A stretch of 64,000 nucleotides of DNA from an uncultured Granulosicoccaceae bacterium (GTDB taxonomy: Bacteria; Pseudomonadota; Gammaproteobacteria; Granulosicoccales; Granulosicoccaceae): assembly GCA_938028465.1 (NCBI GenBank), contig CALJAA010000095.1:1-64000 (forward strand), given 5' to 3'. The position numbers were made by a program, and so were the translations under genes. Below are positions 1 to 9,845 of this stretch, piece by piece. The notes under the pieces were generated by a model. It saw only the letters and a program-made list of their open reading frames with translations, did not search any database and was not told the DNA's origin. Position 1 is the stretch's first letter, and each line of letters starts with the position of its first letter.

Positions 1-28
1 TAAATACCACTGAACAAGGAGAACAAAA

Positions 29-916
29 GTGAAAAGAACAATGTTAAACGTCGCGGCAATTGCATTTGCAGTAACGAGCTTTTCTAGCGTAGCCATTGCG
101 GATGCCGGCGATAGCCCTACACTAAAACGAATTCAAGAGCGTGGGGTGGTCAATATAGGGCATAGAGAAACCTCCATTCCTTTTTCGTATATTGGCCCTG
201 ATAATGAGGCAATAGGTTATTCGATTGATTTGTGCTTAAAAATTGTTGATGCCATCAAAGCTGAGCTTGGTATGGATAAACTAGAAGTAAAATACACTCC
301 TGTAACAGGCCAAACGCGTATTCCACTCATTGCCAACGGCGCAATTGATATGGAGTGTGGTTCAACCACTAACAACTTAACTCGCCAGAAGCAAGTGGAG
401 TATCTTCCAACTACTTTTATTACGGGTACAAAAATAGCCTCAAAGAAAGATTCAGGCATTACCGAAATAGAAGACTTAGCAGGCAAGGTCATTGGTTTGT
501 CTTCCGGTACCACGAATGAAAAAGCAATCAAGGCTGTCATCGCGGAGCAAGGCTTGGATGTGAAGGTTGTGCCGGTTAAGGATCACAGCCAAGGTTGGTT
601 AGCACTAGAAACGGACCGTATCGATGCTTACGGGTCGGATGACGTGCTGTTGTTTGGTTTGATTTCTAAATCAAAAGATCCCTCGCAATTTCAAGTCACT
701 GGGCGTTATCTATCGTTTGATCCGTATGCACTTATGGTTCCGCGTAATGACTCAACCTTTGAGCGGCTTGGTCGTGTGGTTATGGCTGGCCTAATGCGTT
801 CTGGTGAGATGAAAGAGATCTACGCCAAGTGGTTTGAGCCAGGACCTACTGGCATCAACATGCCACTGTCTGCAACCTTAGCCACTGCGTTCGAAGTTCA
901 AGCCCTACCGGACTAG
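29..916 (+). CDS. gltI: Glutamate/aspartate-type ABC transporter substrate-binding protein
   Basis: Periplasmic binding protein that delivers an amino acid, most likely glutamate or aspartate, to the permease encoded downstream. The first 24 residues form a Sec signal peptide ending near AIADA. The mature part follows the GltI pattern: an N-terminal IGHRETSIPFSY segment, a GYSIDLC segment, and a MECGSTTNN motif in the ligand lobe. The start is a GTG preceded by AAGGAGAA. Length (295 aa) is normal for the family. It is first in a four-gene operon with two permeases and an ATPase; a strong stem-loop separates it from the next gene. The substrate is inferred from family resemblance. Confidence 0.9.
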   Translation: MKRTMLNVAAIAFAVTSFSSVAIADAGDSPTLKRIQERGVVNIGHRETSIPFSYIGPDNEAIGYSIDLCLKIVDAIKAELGMDKLEVKYTPVTGQTRIPLIANGAIDMECGSTTNNLTRQKQVEYLPTTFITGTKIASKKDSGITEIEDLAGKVIGLSSGTTNEKAIKAVIAEQGLDVKVVPVKDHSQGWLALETDRIDAYGSDDVLLFGLISKSKDPSQFQVTGRYLSFDPYALMVPRNDSTFERLGRVVMAGLMRSGEMKEIYAKWFEPGPTGINMPLSATLATAFEVQALPD

Positions 917-942
917 TCACTTAGTCTAGTTAACAGCGTTTT

Positions 943-966
943 CCGGGCGAGGGCTTCCTCGCCCGG
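943..966 (+). promoter_or_regulatory. Stem-loop between binding-protein gene and permease genes
   Basis: A perfect 10-bp GC-rich stem (CCGGGCGAGG / CCTCGCCCGG) with a 4-nt loop lies 27 nt after the gltI stop and 25 nt before the next start. It has no following T-run, so it is more likely a 3'-end stabiliser or partial terminator that keeps binding-protein mRNA in excess, as known for malE-malF, than a full terminator. Confidence 0.75.
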
Positions 967-990
967 GATTGAACAATTACGGAGAATGCA

Positions 991-1713
991 TTGAACTACA
1001 ACTGGGATTGGGGAATCCTATTTCGTGATCCCTATGCAGGCTGGATACTCGACGGCTTAGGGTGGACTCTGGTTATCTCACTTCTGGCCTGGGTAATCGC
1101 ATTTACCCTTGGGTCTATCCTCGGTGTTTTTCGTACAACGTCCAGCCCGGTCCTGCGAGCAATTGGCACCTGCTACGTTGAGCTGTTTCGTAACATCCCG
1201 ATTTTGGTACAACTGTTTTTATGGTATTTCGTATTCCCTGAATTATTGCCGGATGACTGGGGTAGATGGGTCAAACGTGATATGCCAGCGCCGGCTTTGA
1301 CCACAGCCATCGTAGCTTTGGGTTTGTACACCGCCTCTCGCGTGTGTGAACAAGTGCGCTCAGGCATTGAGGCTGTCGGTGTTGGCCAACGGCAAGCGGG
1401 CCGTGCAATTGGTATGACAGAGCCTCAGGTTTATCGATACATCTTATTGCCAAATGCCTATCGCATTATTATCCCGCCGCTTACCAGTGAGTTTCTCACT
1501 ATCTTTAAACAATCATCCTTAGCTCTAACCATCGGTGTGGTAGAGCTCACTGCAATGACGCGGCAGATTGAGGAATATACGTTTCAGGGTTTCGAGGCAT
1601 TTACAGCAGCCACTATCGTGTACTCGCTTGTTACCTTTACGGTCATGATGTTGATGCGCATTTTGGATAAGCGTACGGCGCTGCCTGGCACCTTCTCGCA
1701 TGGGGCTACCTGA
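991..1713 (+). CDS. gltJ: Amino acid ABC transporter permease, GltJ type
   Basis: Inner-membrane permease subunit of the acidic amino acid transporter. Hydrophobic segments are spread through the protein. The cytoplasmic coupling loop (EAA-type) is visible around residues 125-150 as SGIEAVGVGQRQAGRAIGM. The start is TTG, preceded by ACGGAGAA. The stop codon overlaps the first codon of the next permease by one base, which indicates translational coupling. Length (240 aa) fits HisM/GltJ permeases. With the following gene it would form the heterodimeric channel. Confidence 0.9.
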   Translation: MNYNWDWGILFRDPYAGWILDGLGWTLVISLLAWVIAFTLGSILGVFRTTSSPVLRAIGTCYVELFRNIPILVQLFLWYFVFPELLPDDWGRWVKRDMPAPALTTAIVALGLYTASRVCEQVRSGIEAVGVGQRQAGRAIGMTEPQVYRYILLPNAYRIIIPPLTSEFLTIFKQSSLALTIGVVELTAMTRQIEEYTFQGFEAFTAATIVYSLVTFTVMMLMRILDKRTALPGTFSHGAT

Positions 1714-2366
1714 TGGATCTTGACTTTTCAGTAATCCCGGCAAACTCAGAATTACTGTGGGAGGGCATAAAAATGACCTTCCTATTAACCGGGCTAGCCA
1801 TCGTCGGTGGCATTATCCTCGGTACGATCCTGGCGTTGTTGCGCATCGCAAAAGTACCCGTGCTTGCACAGGTCGCCGCAGCGTACGTTAACTTTTTTCG
1901 TTCCTTACCTCTAATACTGGTGATCTTCTGGTTGTATTTTCTGGTGCCACTTATCATGGGGCAGCCAGTAGATGCATTCACATCCGTGCTGGTGGCATTT
2001 ATTTTATTTGAAGCCGCCTACTATTCAGAAATCATCAGGGCGGGTATTAATTCGGTAAGTACTGGCCAGCTAGCTGCTGCTCGTGCCATTGGTATGACGT
2101 ATCCACAGGCGATGCGTTACGTGGTTTTGCCACAAGCGTTTAGAGCGATGACGCCCATCTTACTCACACAAGCTATTATTTTGTTTCAAGATACATCCTT
2201 AGTTTATGTGGTGGGATTACGCGACTTCTTAGTCAGTGCAGAAATTGTCGCCAATCGCGATCAGCGATTAGTCGAGATGTTTTTATTTGCAGCGGTTGTC
2301 TATTTTGTGATTTGTTTTACTGCGTCGCTGGGTGTTAAACAACTTCAAAGAAGGTTTGCCAAATGA
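1713..2366 (+). CDS. gltK: Amino acid ABC transporter permease, GltK type
   Basis: Second membrane subunit of the same importer. It has the HisQM-type fold, with a coupling loop [15 protein letters not shown] near residues 115-130 followed by [12 protein letters not shown], which is typical of the family. Its start overlaps the previous stop by one base and its end overlaps the ATPase start by four bases (ATGA), so the last three genes are tightly coupled. Confidence 0.9.
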   Translation: MDLDFSVIPANSELLWEGIKMTFLLTGLAIVGGIILGTILALLRIAKVPVLAQVAAAYVNFFRSLPLILVIFWLYFLVPLIMGQPVDAFTSVLVAFILFEAAYYSEIIRAGINSVSTGQLAAARAIGMTYPQAMRYVVLPQAFRAMTPILLTQAIILFQDTSLVYVVGLRDFLVSAEIVANRDQRLVEMFLFAAVVYFVICFTASLGVKQLQRRFAK

Positions 2367-3094
2367 TCGAAATGAATGCCGTCAATAAATGGTATGGCAA
2401 GAATTTTCAAGTGCTTAAGGACTGCTCCTTAAAGGTGGCAAAAGGTGAGGTGATTGTTGTTTGCGGCCCATCAGGGTCGGGTAAATCAACGTTGATCAAA
2501 ACCGTCAATGGTTTAGAGCCGATTAACAGTGGTGACATCACTGTTGATGGTGTAAGCATCACCGCTAAAAAAACCAATTTGGATAAGATGCGCTCCAGTA
2601 TTGGGATGGTATTTCAAAACTTTGAGTTATTTCCACACATGAACGTGACTGACAATATCAAGATTGGCCAGCTAAAAGTGTTAGGCCGATCGGATGAGGC
2701 TGCAAGCGAAAAGGCGGCCGAGCTGTTAGAGCGTGTAGACCTAACGGAGCATGCGCAAAAATACCCAAGCCAATTATCAGGCGGCCAGCAACAACGAGTA
2801 GCCATTGCACGGGGTTTAGCTATGGAACCCAAAGCGATGCTGTTTGATGAACCTACATCTGCGCTTGATCCTGAAATGATTAACGAGGTTTTAGATGTCA
2901 TGGTGTCATTGGCGGGTGAGGGTATGACTATGATGGTCGTCACGCACGAAATGGGCTTTGCACGTAAGGTTGCAGATAGAGTTGTGTTCATGGATTTTGG
3001 CGAAATCGTGGAAGACGCCAAATCAGATGATTTTTTTGGCTCACCACGCAGTGCTCGCGCACAAGAATTTCTATCTAAAATTCTTAATCATTAA
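2363..3094 (+). CDS. gltL: Amino acid ABC transporter ATP-binding protein, GltL type
   Basis: ATPase subunit of the importer. It shows Walker [10 protein letters not shown] (about residues 37-45), signature LSGGQQQR, Walker [12 protein letters not shown] and the switch histidine in VVTHEMGF. Length (243 aa) matches polar amino acid ABC ATPases. It overlaps gltK by four bases and closes the operon; about 170 nt without a gene follow before the next gene. Confidence 0.93.
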   Translation: MIEMNAVNKWYGKNFQVLKDCSLKVAKGEVIVVCGPSGSGKSTLIKTVNGLEPINSGDITVDGVSITAKKTNLDKMRSSIGMVFQNFELFPHMNVTDNIKIGQLKVLGRSDEAASEKAAELLERVDLTEHAQKYPSQLSGGQQQRVAIARGLAMEPKAMLFDEPTSALDPEMINEVLDVMVSLAGEGMTMMVVTHEMGFARKVADRVVFMDFGEIVEDAKSDDFFGSPRSARAQEFLSKILNH

Positions 3095-3264
3095 TTAAAC
3101 TAGTAACTAGCGCGTCCAAATACGTAGCGCTAATCTAGATCATCGTCTAATTTGCCAGAACTAAGAAGAGTCTTCTGCACGCATACAGATAGCGACCACC
3201 AGATAAGGTGATATGCTCACGGGAACTGAGCCCAGATGTAGATGCAGTTTCCAAATAACTAAAA

Positions 3265-4167
3265 ATGAACACCTCCCGCTACTCTGAAAATCAACTGAGC
3301 CTTGCGCTTGCCTTAGGTGCTGCGGTATGGGGCCTATATTGGATCCCATTGCGAACGATCGAAGGTGTGGGCATTTCTGGGTCGTGGAGTGTGGTTTTCT
3401 TTAATGCTTGCCCGTTAATCGTGCTGCTGCCGTTACTACCCTTTAATTTTAAAAAAGTGAAAGGTGTACTGATGCCCACGCTGTTGGCATCGTGCTTGGT
3501 CGGTATCGCTTTTACGCTGTATTCAAATGGTTTGGTTGAAACGACAGTGGTCAGAGCAACCCTGTTGTATTACCTAACGCCCGTTTGGTCAACGATCATA
3601 GGTGTGCTTTGGTTGTCCGAGCGCTTGACCAAGGCTAGGGTTATCGCAATTGTTGTGGCATTTATTGGTTTATATTTATTATTGGCCGATGGTGCGGCAT
3701 CTCAACAGCCTTTTAACAGGGGTGATCTATACAGTTTGTTGTCAGGTATATTTTGGGCGTTTGGTATTGCTGTACTCAATCGTTGGTCCAATATACCTAT
3801 CCTGCCCCTAACCGCATTTATCTTTTTGTGCACAACTGCTTTGTCTGCATTCTTCGCAGGTGTCATTGTTGCGGATGTGCAACCCGCTTTTGATATGTTA
3901 AAAGAAGCATTCCCCACCGCACTGATCTGGTCTGTTGTGATTATATTGCCTGGCTTTATAGTGATCTTTAAAGTATCGCAAATACTATTTCCAGGGCGTG
4001 TGGGTATCCTGACCATGTCAGAAGTCGTGGTGGCAATCATTAGCGCATCTCTGCTATTGCCAAACGAAAAGATGGCGCTATTACAATGGGTGGGCGCAGC
4101 TGCCATTGTAGCTGCCGGTTTGGTTGAAGTATTGTTTGGCTTCAGTCGTTCAAAAAAAGAAGCCTAG
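3265..4167 (+). CDS. DMT-superfamily (EamA) transporter
   Basis: Probable inner-membrane metabolite exporter with about ten transmembrane helices in two EamA repeats. The first repeat starts with ALALGAAVWGLYWIPLRTIEG and the second with LLSGIFWAFGIAVLNRW. Length (300 aa) is normal for the family. Substrate cannot be read from sequence. It converges on the histidine kinase gene, with only nine bases between the stops. Confidence 0.82.
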   Translation: MNTSRYSENQLSLALALGAAVWGLYWIPLRTIEGVGISGSWSVVFFNACPLIVLLPLLPFNFKKVKGVLMPTLLASCLVGIAFTLYSNGLVETTVVRATLLYYLTPVWSTIIGVLWLSERLTKARVIAIVVAFIGLYLLLADGAASQQPFNRGDLYSLLSGIFWAFGIAVLNRWSNIPILPLTAFIFLCTTALSAFFAGVIVADVQPAFDMLKEAFPTALIWSVVIILPGFIVIFKVSQILFPGRVGILTMSEVVVAIISASLLLPNEKMALLQWVGAAAIVAAGLVEVLFGFSRSKKEA

Positions 4168-4176
4168 GCTGCTCAC

Positions 4177-5550
4177 TTAAGCAACCAGCCGTTGGTTATG
4201 AGCCTGCAACGAAATACTCACCTTTAAACCACCTAGTAGGTCTCCTTGTTCTATTGTTACTGCTCCGCCATAGCGATGCGCCGTTTCTTGCACGATGGTC
4301 AAGCCAAGTCCGGCACCGGGCGTGTCTTTAGTCGGTACTCGGTAAAAGCGTTCCAGTATCTTTTTAAAGTATTCAGGTTCAACGCCGGAGCCTGCATCTT
4401 CAAATGTTAGGGTTGTCGTGCTTTCGTTTAGTCCCACTGTTATCAACAGGTCAACAGTATCAGTTGCTGGGTTCACGCCATACTTGATGCTGTTCTCGAT
4501 GATATTGCGTATGGCAAGCTCAACGGCAAAGTTATCTGCGGTAATCATTAAGCACGGCTCACCTTGCATTCTGCAGAGCAGTTGAGGATTTTCACTCATG
4601 TGCTCAGCGCTGACTTGCCTAATGAGCTCGCATAAATCAAACGTGGTTTCCTCGGTTGCAGTCGCTTCGGCATTGCGGTTGCGTGCGTACACTAAAAACT
4701 GATTTGCCACTCTTGCTGTTCTTAACGCGCTTTGCTGAATTTGTGATAGCCGGCTTTTGGCAGGCACATCGACATATTCTATCGATTGAATATTCGCAAC
4801 CAATGCTGTTATTGGTGTTCTTAGTTCGTGGGTACAGGTGTCTAAAAACTGCCTTTCAGATTGAAGCTGCAATCGCATATTTTCAATTAACTGGTTTAGT
4901 GCTATTACCAATGGTTTAAGCTCTGATGATTGATTGGCTTCGGGTAAAACGCCGAGTTTGTCAGGTGAAGTATCAGACACAACCGTAGCCAATTTCTTTA
5001 GTGGGTTGAGCGCTGACGTAACAGCAAGGTAGATGGCTAGCATGGTTAAGATGAACACTAAAAGCAGAGGGATGTATAAAAGTGCCACTAACTTGCGCAC
5101 CAACATTTTGCGTTGTGTGTCTTTTATTCCTACTGTGACACAGGCTTCACCTAAACAATTTTCAGCGATCACCCAATTATGATCGTCAAATGTGTGAATG
5201 TAATCTTGCTTATTGATAGGTTTAGGCAGGGTAAAATCACCTTCGTGGATCATTAAAGTGTCGTTTTTCCACATCATCAAAAACCGATCCGGACGATGAT
5301 TCAGTTTGATCTTATCGATGGCTTGAAAAGAGGCCATATCCAACCAGTCATCCAGTTGAACTTCGGCTTGGCCCTTTAAGAACAAACGCGTTCTATCAAA
5401 TACCAAAAATTTGGTGAACACTGCTGCTAGCAACCAAACGAAGATAAGTATAAATGTGATTCGTACCAGTAAACGTCTTTTTAGTGAGAAAGACTTTCCG
5501 ACGGTACCATGTAACCTATCCCGCGTAATGTTTTGATTAGGTTCGGCCAT
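4177..5550 (-). CDS. Sensor histidine kinase, QseC-like
   Basis: Membrane sensor kinase. There is one transmembrane helix near residues 29-52 (ITFILIFVWLLAAVF), a periplasmic domain of about 100 residues, a second helix near 150-175, a HAMP-like linker, the H-box FLDTCTHELRTPITAL, an N-box EIIENSIKYG-type sequence, and G-boxes FEDAGSGV and GAGLGLTIV. It is co-transcribed with the regulator upstream. The given ATG lies 70 bases inside the regulator gene; no better ATG or GTG occurs before the first helix, so the long overlap may be real. Signal unknown; the architecture resembles QseC/PmrB. Confidence 0.85.
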   Translation of the reverse strand: MAEPNQNITRDRLHGTVGKSFSLKRRLLVRITFILIFVWLLAAVFTKFLVFDRTRLFLKGQAEVQLDDWLDMASFQAIDKIKLNHRPDRFLMMWKNDTLMIHEGDFTLPKPINKQDYIHTFDDHNWVIAENCLGEACVTVGIKDTQRKMLVRKLVALLYIPLLLVFILTMLAIYLAVTSALNPLKKLATVVSDTSPDKLGVLPEANQSSELKPLVIALNQLIENMRLQLQSERQFLDTCTHELRTPITALVANIQSIEYVDVPAKSRLSQIQQSALRTARVANQFLVYARNRNAEATATEETTFDLCELIRQVSAEHMSENPQLLCRMQGEPCLMITADNFAVELAIRNIIENSIKYGVNPATDTVDLLITVGLNESTTTLTFEDAGSGVEPEYFKKILERFYRVPTKDTPGAGLGLTIVQETAHRYGGAVTIEQGDLLGGLKVSISLQAHNQRLVA

Positions 5551-6152
5551 AGCTGTTTTCTCAATTGTGATACATACACTTCGATTGTGTTCTCTTCAAC
5601 ATCTTGATCCCATCGATAAAGCGCATCTATTATTTGTTGTTTTGTTTTAACTCGTCCTTGTGACTCTAGTAAATACTGCAATAATCGATATTGCCTTAAC
5701 GGTATCTCAAGCGTCTCGCTATCCAGGGTGACTTTGATTTGCTCTGGATGGAGCTCAAGTCGTCCATATTTAATCATCGCCTGTGTGCGCCCCATGCTTC
5801 TGCGCATTAATGCTCTAACACGTGCTAAAAGCTCATTCATGTCAAACGGCTTAACGAGGTAGTCGTCTGCGCCGCTATCAAGGCCCAGCACTTTATCGCG
5901 CGGTTCGTCACGAGCGGTTAAGAGCAAGATAGGGACATCGTTTCCTGTATTACGTAAGGTTCGCAATAGGGATAGGCCATCACCATCAGGCAATGTAAGA
6001 TCCAGGATGATTAAACCAATGCCTGAGCCACTAATAGCTGACTGTGCTTTAGCGATAGTGTGGACATGCTCTAGCTTATAGGTCGTTTGAGCGATAATAT
6101 TACTCAGCCCATCGGCTACCATCGCATCGTCTTCTACTAATAGAATCTTCAT
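5481..6152 (-). CDS. OmpR-family response regulator, QseB-like
   Basis: DNA-binding response regulator partner of the kinase that follows. The receiver domain has the acidic pair VEDD, the phosphoacceptor in LILDLTLPDGDG and the lysine in YLVKPFD. The winged-helix C-terminal domain ends with TLRGIGYMV. I chose the ATG at MKILLVEDD rather than the TTG six codons upstream, because the receiver fold begins there. It overlaps the kinase gene by 70 bases. Confidence 0.88.
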   Translation of the reverse strand: MKILLVEDDAMVADGLSNIIAQTTYKLEHVHTIAKAQSAISGSGIGLIILDLTLPDGDGLSLLRTLRNTGNDVPILLLTARDEPRDKVLGLDSGADDYLVKPFDMNELLARVRALMRRSMGRTQAMIKYGRLELHPEQIKVTLDSETLEIPLRQYRLLQYLLESQGRVKTKQQIIDALYRWDQDVEENTIEVYVSQLRKQLWPNLIKTLRGIGYMVPSESLSH

Positions 6153-6310
6153 AGCGTTCTTGACTGTCAAGGTGTTCGTTAGTTCCGGGCAAGCCGCGCA
6201 AATATAGCCGGATAGTCAGTGCATTGAGAAAGCATCGACAAAACCTTCCTTGGTTTTGCCTGCTTTGCTACTACTCTGGAAAAAGAGTGGTTTCATCAAG
6301 CTAATATGGT

Positions 6311-6712
6311 TTACTTCTTTGGTGGAAGATCAACCATGAAAATAACGGCTTCTTCAGTTTTGCTGCCATTCTTAGCCCAATGGTTAGTATCAGCAGTTTC
6401 GATCCAAGAATCACCAGCGGTGTAAGTGATTTTCTTTCCATTGCGGAATTCAATCACTGAGCCGCTGATCACGTAAACAATGCCAGGGCGCTCGGCATGT
6501 GAATGTTCAACAATTTCAGCGCCAGGTGCAAACGTGATACGGCGGCCTCTAAAATCATGGCCTTCCATGACAGCGATCTGTGCACCTAGGTTGTTTTGTT
6601 GAACGACGTCAAAGGTCATGCCTTTGGTTTGAGTAGGGGCTTGGTTGCCAGCTAAAGCGGTTGCCGCTACAACTAAAAGAATAGTGGGTAGTGCGATTTG
6701 TCGTAATTTCAT
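6311..6712 (-). CDS. Secreted cupin-domain protein
   Basis: Small exported protein of 133 aa. A signal peptide covers about residues 1-21 (cleavage after ATALAG). The rest is one cupin barrel: motif 1 is read in EIVEHSHAERPGIVYVISG, with metal-type His residues, and motif 2 in GDSWIETADTNHWAKN. Function is unknown; such proteins often bind a metal and a small ligand. It stands alone between the two-component operon and the Hsp70 gene. Confidence 0.75.
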   Translation of the reverse strand: MKLRQIALPTILLVVAATALAGNQAPTQTKGMTFDVVQQNNLGAQIAVMEGHDFRGRRITFAPGAEIVEHSHAERPGIVYVISGSVIEFRNGKKITYTAGDSWIETADTNHWAKNGSKTEEAVIFMVDLPPKK

Positions 6713-6859
6713 GAATTAGTTTCCTAGTGGTTAAGTGAGTTAATTCAGTCACAAACGCTATATGTCTGTGATCGATTTAAATACTAATCAGGGAAACTGA
6801 TTGTTAGCTGACGCTATGAGATATCTTTTATATTGGGTTCTAATACTTTGTTTTACTAT

Positions 6860-8158
6860 TTATTTTTGATACCTAAGTTGAGCTTCCATTAATAAACCGG
6901 TACCAACACTGTTGTATAAATCACCGGAGATCAACCTAGCATCGGGAAATGCGCTACTGATGCAAGCTTGAACCATGGGTAGCGCTGTGGAGCCACCGGT
7001 GGTGAATACAGTATCAATATTTTGATGGGTTAAGCCCGCTTGGGTTAGTGTCTCCTGTAGAGTGTTGAATATTCTTTCGATATCACGTGTTAGTGACTCT
7101 TGCAATTGCGCTTGAGTGAGGTTGCAGTTGTCGATAGTGATTGCAGGGCTATCAACAAACAGCGATTCTAAATCGATAGTTGTCTGGTTTACTGAGGAGA
7201 GTTCGATTTTTGCCTTTTCAACTAAGCCAGCCAATTGGTGCCCTTTGCGTTCCATGAGTAACTCCATCAATCGATCTAACCGTTTTTTGTCGCTAACGAT
7301 AGGACGTAAGTTTTTAAGTTCCATCAGTACGCGTCTGTCGTATAAAAGATGAATTTTGTGCCAAGTAGCAAGATCGAAATAGTAAGAGCCGGGCATATCC
7401 AAACCGGGTTTATCAGTCATCGACATACCCATACCGAACTCAGGCATGATGCTGTTAATCGATAGCCTTGCATCAAAATCAGTACCGCCGAGGTGTACGC
7501 CGTGGTTGGCCAGAAAATCTTGCTGACGATCCGCTTTTCCATGTCGGTCAGGTGAAAGCTTGATCAATGTGAAATCTGAAGTACCACCACCAATATCAAT
7601 GATCAGCGCTAATTCTTCTTTACTGACTTGTTGCTCGTAATCCAGTGCTGCTGCGATGGGTTCGTATTGAAAGGAGACTTCTTTAAAGCCCGCCAGTCGC
7701 GCAATCTCCTCTAGATGATCCTGAGCAGCTTTGTCTAGTTTTGGGTCTGTATCGTTAAAATAAACGGGGCGGCCCATCACGACGGAATGCAGTGGTGGCG
7801 AGTTTGGCCCGTTAAATGTTTCTGCTTGAGATTTTAGGCTAGCGATAAAAAAACCAATGATTTCATCGAATGAGTAAAAGCGGTTCTTGACTTGAGTTTT
7901 GTCGCCCATAAATGAGCCACCCAATAAACTCTTCATTGAGCGCAGTAGGCGGCCGGGCTCCCCTACCGTGTAGCGGTCCATTGCGCTGCGCCCAAAGCTT
8001 ACAACGTCATCTTCGAAACCAAAGAACAAAGCACTGGGTAGGGTTGTTTGCCATTCACCATTGGGATCTTGCTCCAACGGCACCATGGTGGGTATGTGTT
8101 CCTTAATGACGCCTACTGTCGAGTTAGAGGTGCCGAAATCAAGTCCGCAAATAGTCAT
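6860..8158 (-). CDS. Hsp70-family chaperone-like ATPase (YegD type)
   Basis: Member of the actin/Hsp70 ATPase superfamily without a DnaK substrate-binding lid, as in E. coli YegD (432 aa here). The phosphate-1 motif is LDFGTSNSTVGV at the N terminus, the phosphate-2 motif is IDIGGGTSDFTL near residue 190, and the adenosine motif is TTGGSTALP near residue 390. Probably cytoplasmic; no J-protein or GrpE gene is nearby. The role of this subfamily is not settled. Confidence 0.85.
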   Translation of the reverse strand: MTICGLDFGTSNSTVGVIKEHIPTMVPLEQDPNGEWQTTLPSALFFGFEDDVVSFGRSAMDRYTVGEPGRLLRSMKSLLGGSFMGDKTQVKNRFYSFDEIIGFFIASLKSQAETFNGPNSPPLHSVVMGRPVYFNDTDPKLDKAAQDHLEEIARLAGFKEVSFQYEPIAAALDYEQQVSKEELALIIDIGGGTSDFTLIKLSPDRHGKADRQQDFLANHGVHLGGTDFDARLSINSIMPEFGMGMSMTDKPGLDMPGSYYFDLATWHKIHLLYDRRVLMELKNLRPIVSDKKRLDRLMELLMERKGHQLAGLVEKAKIELSSVNQTTIDLESLFVDSPAITIDNCNLTQAQLQESLTRDIERIFNTLQETLTQAGLTHQNIDTVFTTGGSTALPMVQACISSAFPDARLISGDLYNSVGTGLLMEAQLRYQK

Positions 8159-8365
8159 GCAATTCTCATTTTCAAGAATGGAGCCCAGTCGGCCATGTTA
8201 CTACAGGACGTTAGCCTTGATCGTTTTGTCGCTGTCGCTCAGCACTATTGATTGGCGATAAATTAATCAGTCGGGTCAGTCAGCGATAGCTGCTATTATG
8301 TGCAGCCGCGCCGCTCCATAGCTGCTGTTTATAAGCTAAGGTGTTCAATCTAAGTAGGTATCACC

Positions 8366-9763
8366 TTGTCTTCCTCATCTAGCCCTTCACCAGTATTTAG
8401 CACACTTGACATCGATCCAGGCATCTTAGAAAACCTGCAATCGTTAGGATATGAATCTATGACACCGATTCAGGCCCAGAGCTTGCCGTTAATCTTGTCA
8501 GGCCGTGATGTGATTGCCCAAGGTAAAACCGGCTCAGGTAAAACAGCGGCATTTGGCTTGGGTATTTTGTCTAAGCTAAATGCCAAGCGATTTTGCGTGC
8601 AAGCGATAGTGCTATGCCCAACCAGAGAGCTGGCTGATCAAGTCGCGGAAGAAATCCGCAGGTTGGCTAGATCAACCGCTAACACGAAAGTGTTAACCCT
8701 AACCGGTGGCACTCCGGTCGGGCCGCAAATTGGCTCGCTTGAAAAAGGCGTACATATTGTGGTGGGTACACCAGGCCGAGTAGAAGATCACATCAGGCGT
8801 GAAACGTTGGATTTAGATCATGTTGAAACCCTAGTGCTAGATGAAGCTGATCGCATGTTGCAGATGGGTTTTGAAGAATCACTCGATGCAATCTTGGCAC
8901 AAGTGCCAGCAACGCGACAAACCTTATTGCTCAGCGCGACCTATCCAGAAAAAATTGAAAATATCGCCAAGCGCGTGATGAAAGATCCTGAAATGATTGT
9001 GGTGGAATCCACCCATGATGAAACCACCATTGAGCAACACTTTTATAAACTATCTGATGGTGAGCAGCGCTTAAACGCCTTGCGCTTGTTGCTACTGCAG
9101 CATCAACCAGAGTCAGCCTTAGTCTTTTGCGCGACACGCAACGATGTTCGAGAGGTTAGCGAGAAACTACAAGGCCATGGTTTTAGCGTTTTAGCCTTGC
9201 ATGGTGAACTTGATCAGCGTGAACGCGATCAAACCCTCATCCGTTTTAGTAATGGTAGTGCCACCGTATTGGTCGCAACTGATGTTGCGGCCCGTGGGCT
9301 CGATATTGATTCACTTGATGTCGTGGTGAACTACCACCTAGGTCGCGATGCAGAAGATCACGTGCATAGAATAGGCAGAACAGGGCGCGCTGGCGGTAGT
9401 GGTATGGCTTGGTCGTTTTATGATGGGCGAGATAAACCCAAGATCGAACAACTGCAAGAAACCTTAGGCCGGGCCATAAGAAACGAAAGCTTGCCACCAC
9501 CGACCATACTCAAACAGGCGGCGCCACGCGCGCACATGGTCACGCTGTTAATCGATGGTGGAAAAAAACAGAAAATCAGGCCTGGCGATATTGTGGGTGC
9601 CTTAACGGGTGAAAATGGAATTGAAGCGGCTCAGGTAGGCAAGATCAAAGTCGTTAGCAATCGCTCGTTTGTTGCTGTTAGGCGCGACTCCGTAAAGGCT
9701 GCTTTGGCGAAGTTAGGCTCAGGTAAGTTGAAAGGGCGTTCTTGCAGAGTTCGTACACTTTAG
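8366..9763 (+). CDS. dbpA: ATP-dependent RNA helicase DbpA
   Basis: DEAD-box RNA helicase for late 50S ribosome assembly. All helicase motifs are visible: TPIQAQ (Q motif), GKTGSGKT (I), PTRELADQ (Ia), DEAD (II), SAT (III), ATDVAARGLD (V) and HRIGRTGRAG (VI). The C-terminal domain (about 390-465) has the GDIVGALTGENGI segment of DbpA, which in the family binds hairpin 92 of 23S rRNA. The assigned start is TTG with only a weak ribosome site; no ATG lies just upstream. A strong terminator follows. Confidence 0.93.
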   Translation: MSSSSSPSPVFSTLDIDPGILENLQSLGYESMTPIQAQSLPLILSGRDVIAQGKTGSGKTAAFGLGILSKLNAKRFCVQAIVLCPTRELADQVAEEIRRLARSTANTKVLTLTGGTPVGPQIGSLEKGVHIVVGTPGRVEDHIRRETLDLDHVETLVLDEADRMLQMGFEESLDAILAQVPATRQTLLLSATYPEKIENIAKRVMKDPEMIVVESTHDETTIEQHFYKLSDGEQRLNALRLLLLQHQPESALVFCATRNDVREVSEKLQGHGFSVLALHGELDQRERDQTLIRFSNGSATVLVATDVAARGLDIDSLDVVVNYHLGRDAEDHVHRIGRTGRAGGSGMAWSFYDGRDKPKIEQLQETLGRAIRNESLPPPTILKQAAPRAHMVTLLIDGGKKQKIRPGDIVGALTGENGIEAAQVGKIKVVSNRSFVAVRRDSVKAALAKLGSGKLKGRSCRVRTL

Positions 9764-9787
9764 TCGAGTTACTCACTATCAAACTAA

Positions 9788-9825
9788 AAAGGGGCGAAGA
9801 GTTATTACTCCTCCGCCCCTTTCGT
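9788..9825. terminator. Bidirectional rho-independent terminator after dbpA
   Basis: Nine-base outer stem AAAGGGGCG / CGCCCCTTT with an inner GAGT / ACTC stem. A-run on one side and T-run on the other let it serve dbpA (+) and the convergent DUF1127 gene (-). Confidence 0.8.
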
Positions 9826-9845
9826 ATCTCTATCTAATTCACTTT

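Noticed and set aside
217-540. Antisense and shadow ORFs inside known genes (many in the track)
   Set aside because: They lie in other frames of genes with strong domain support and have no ribosome site or recognised motif.
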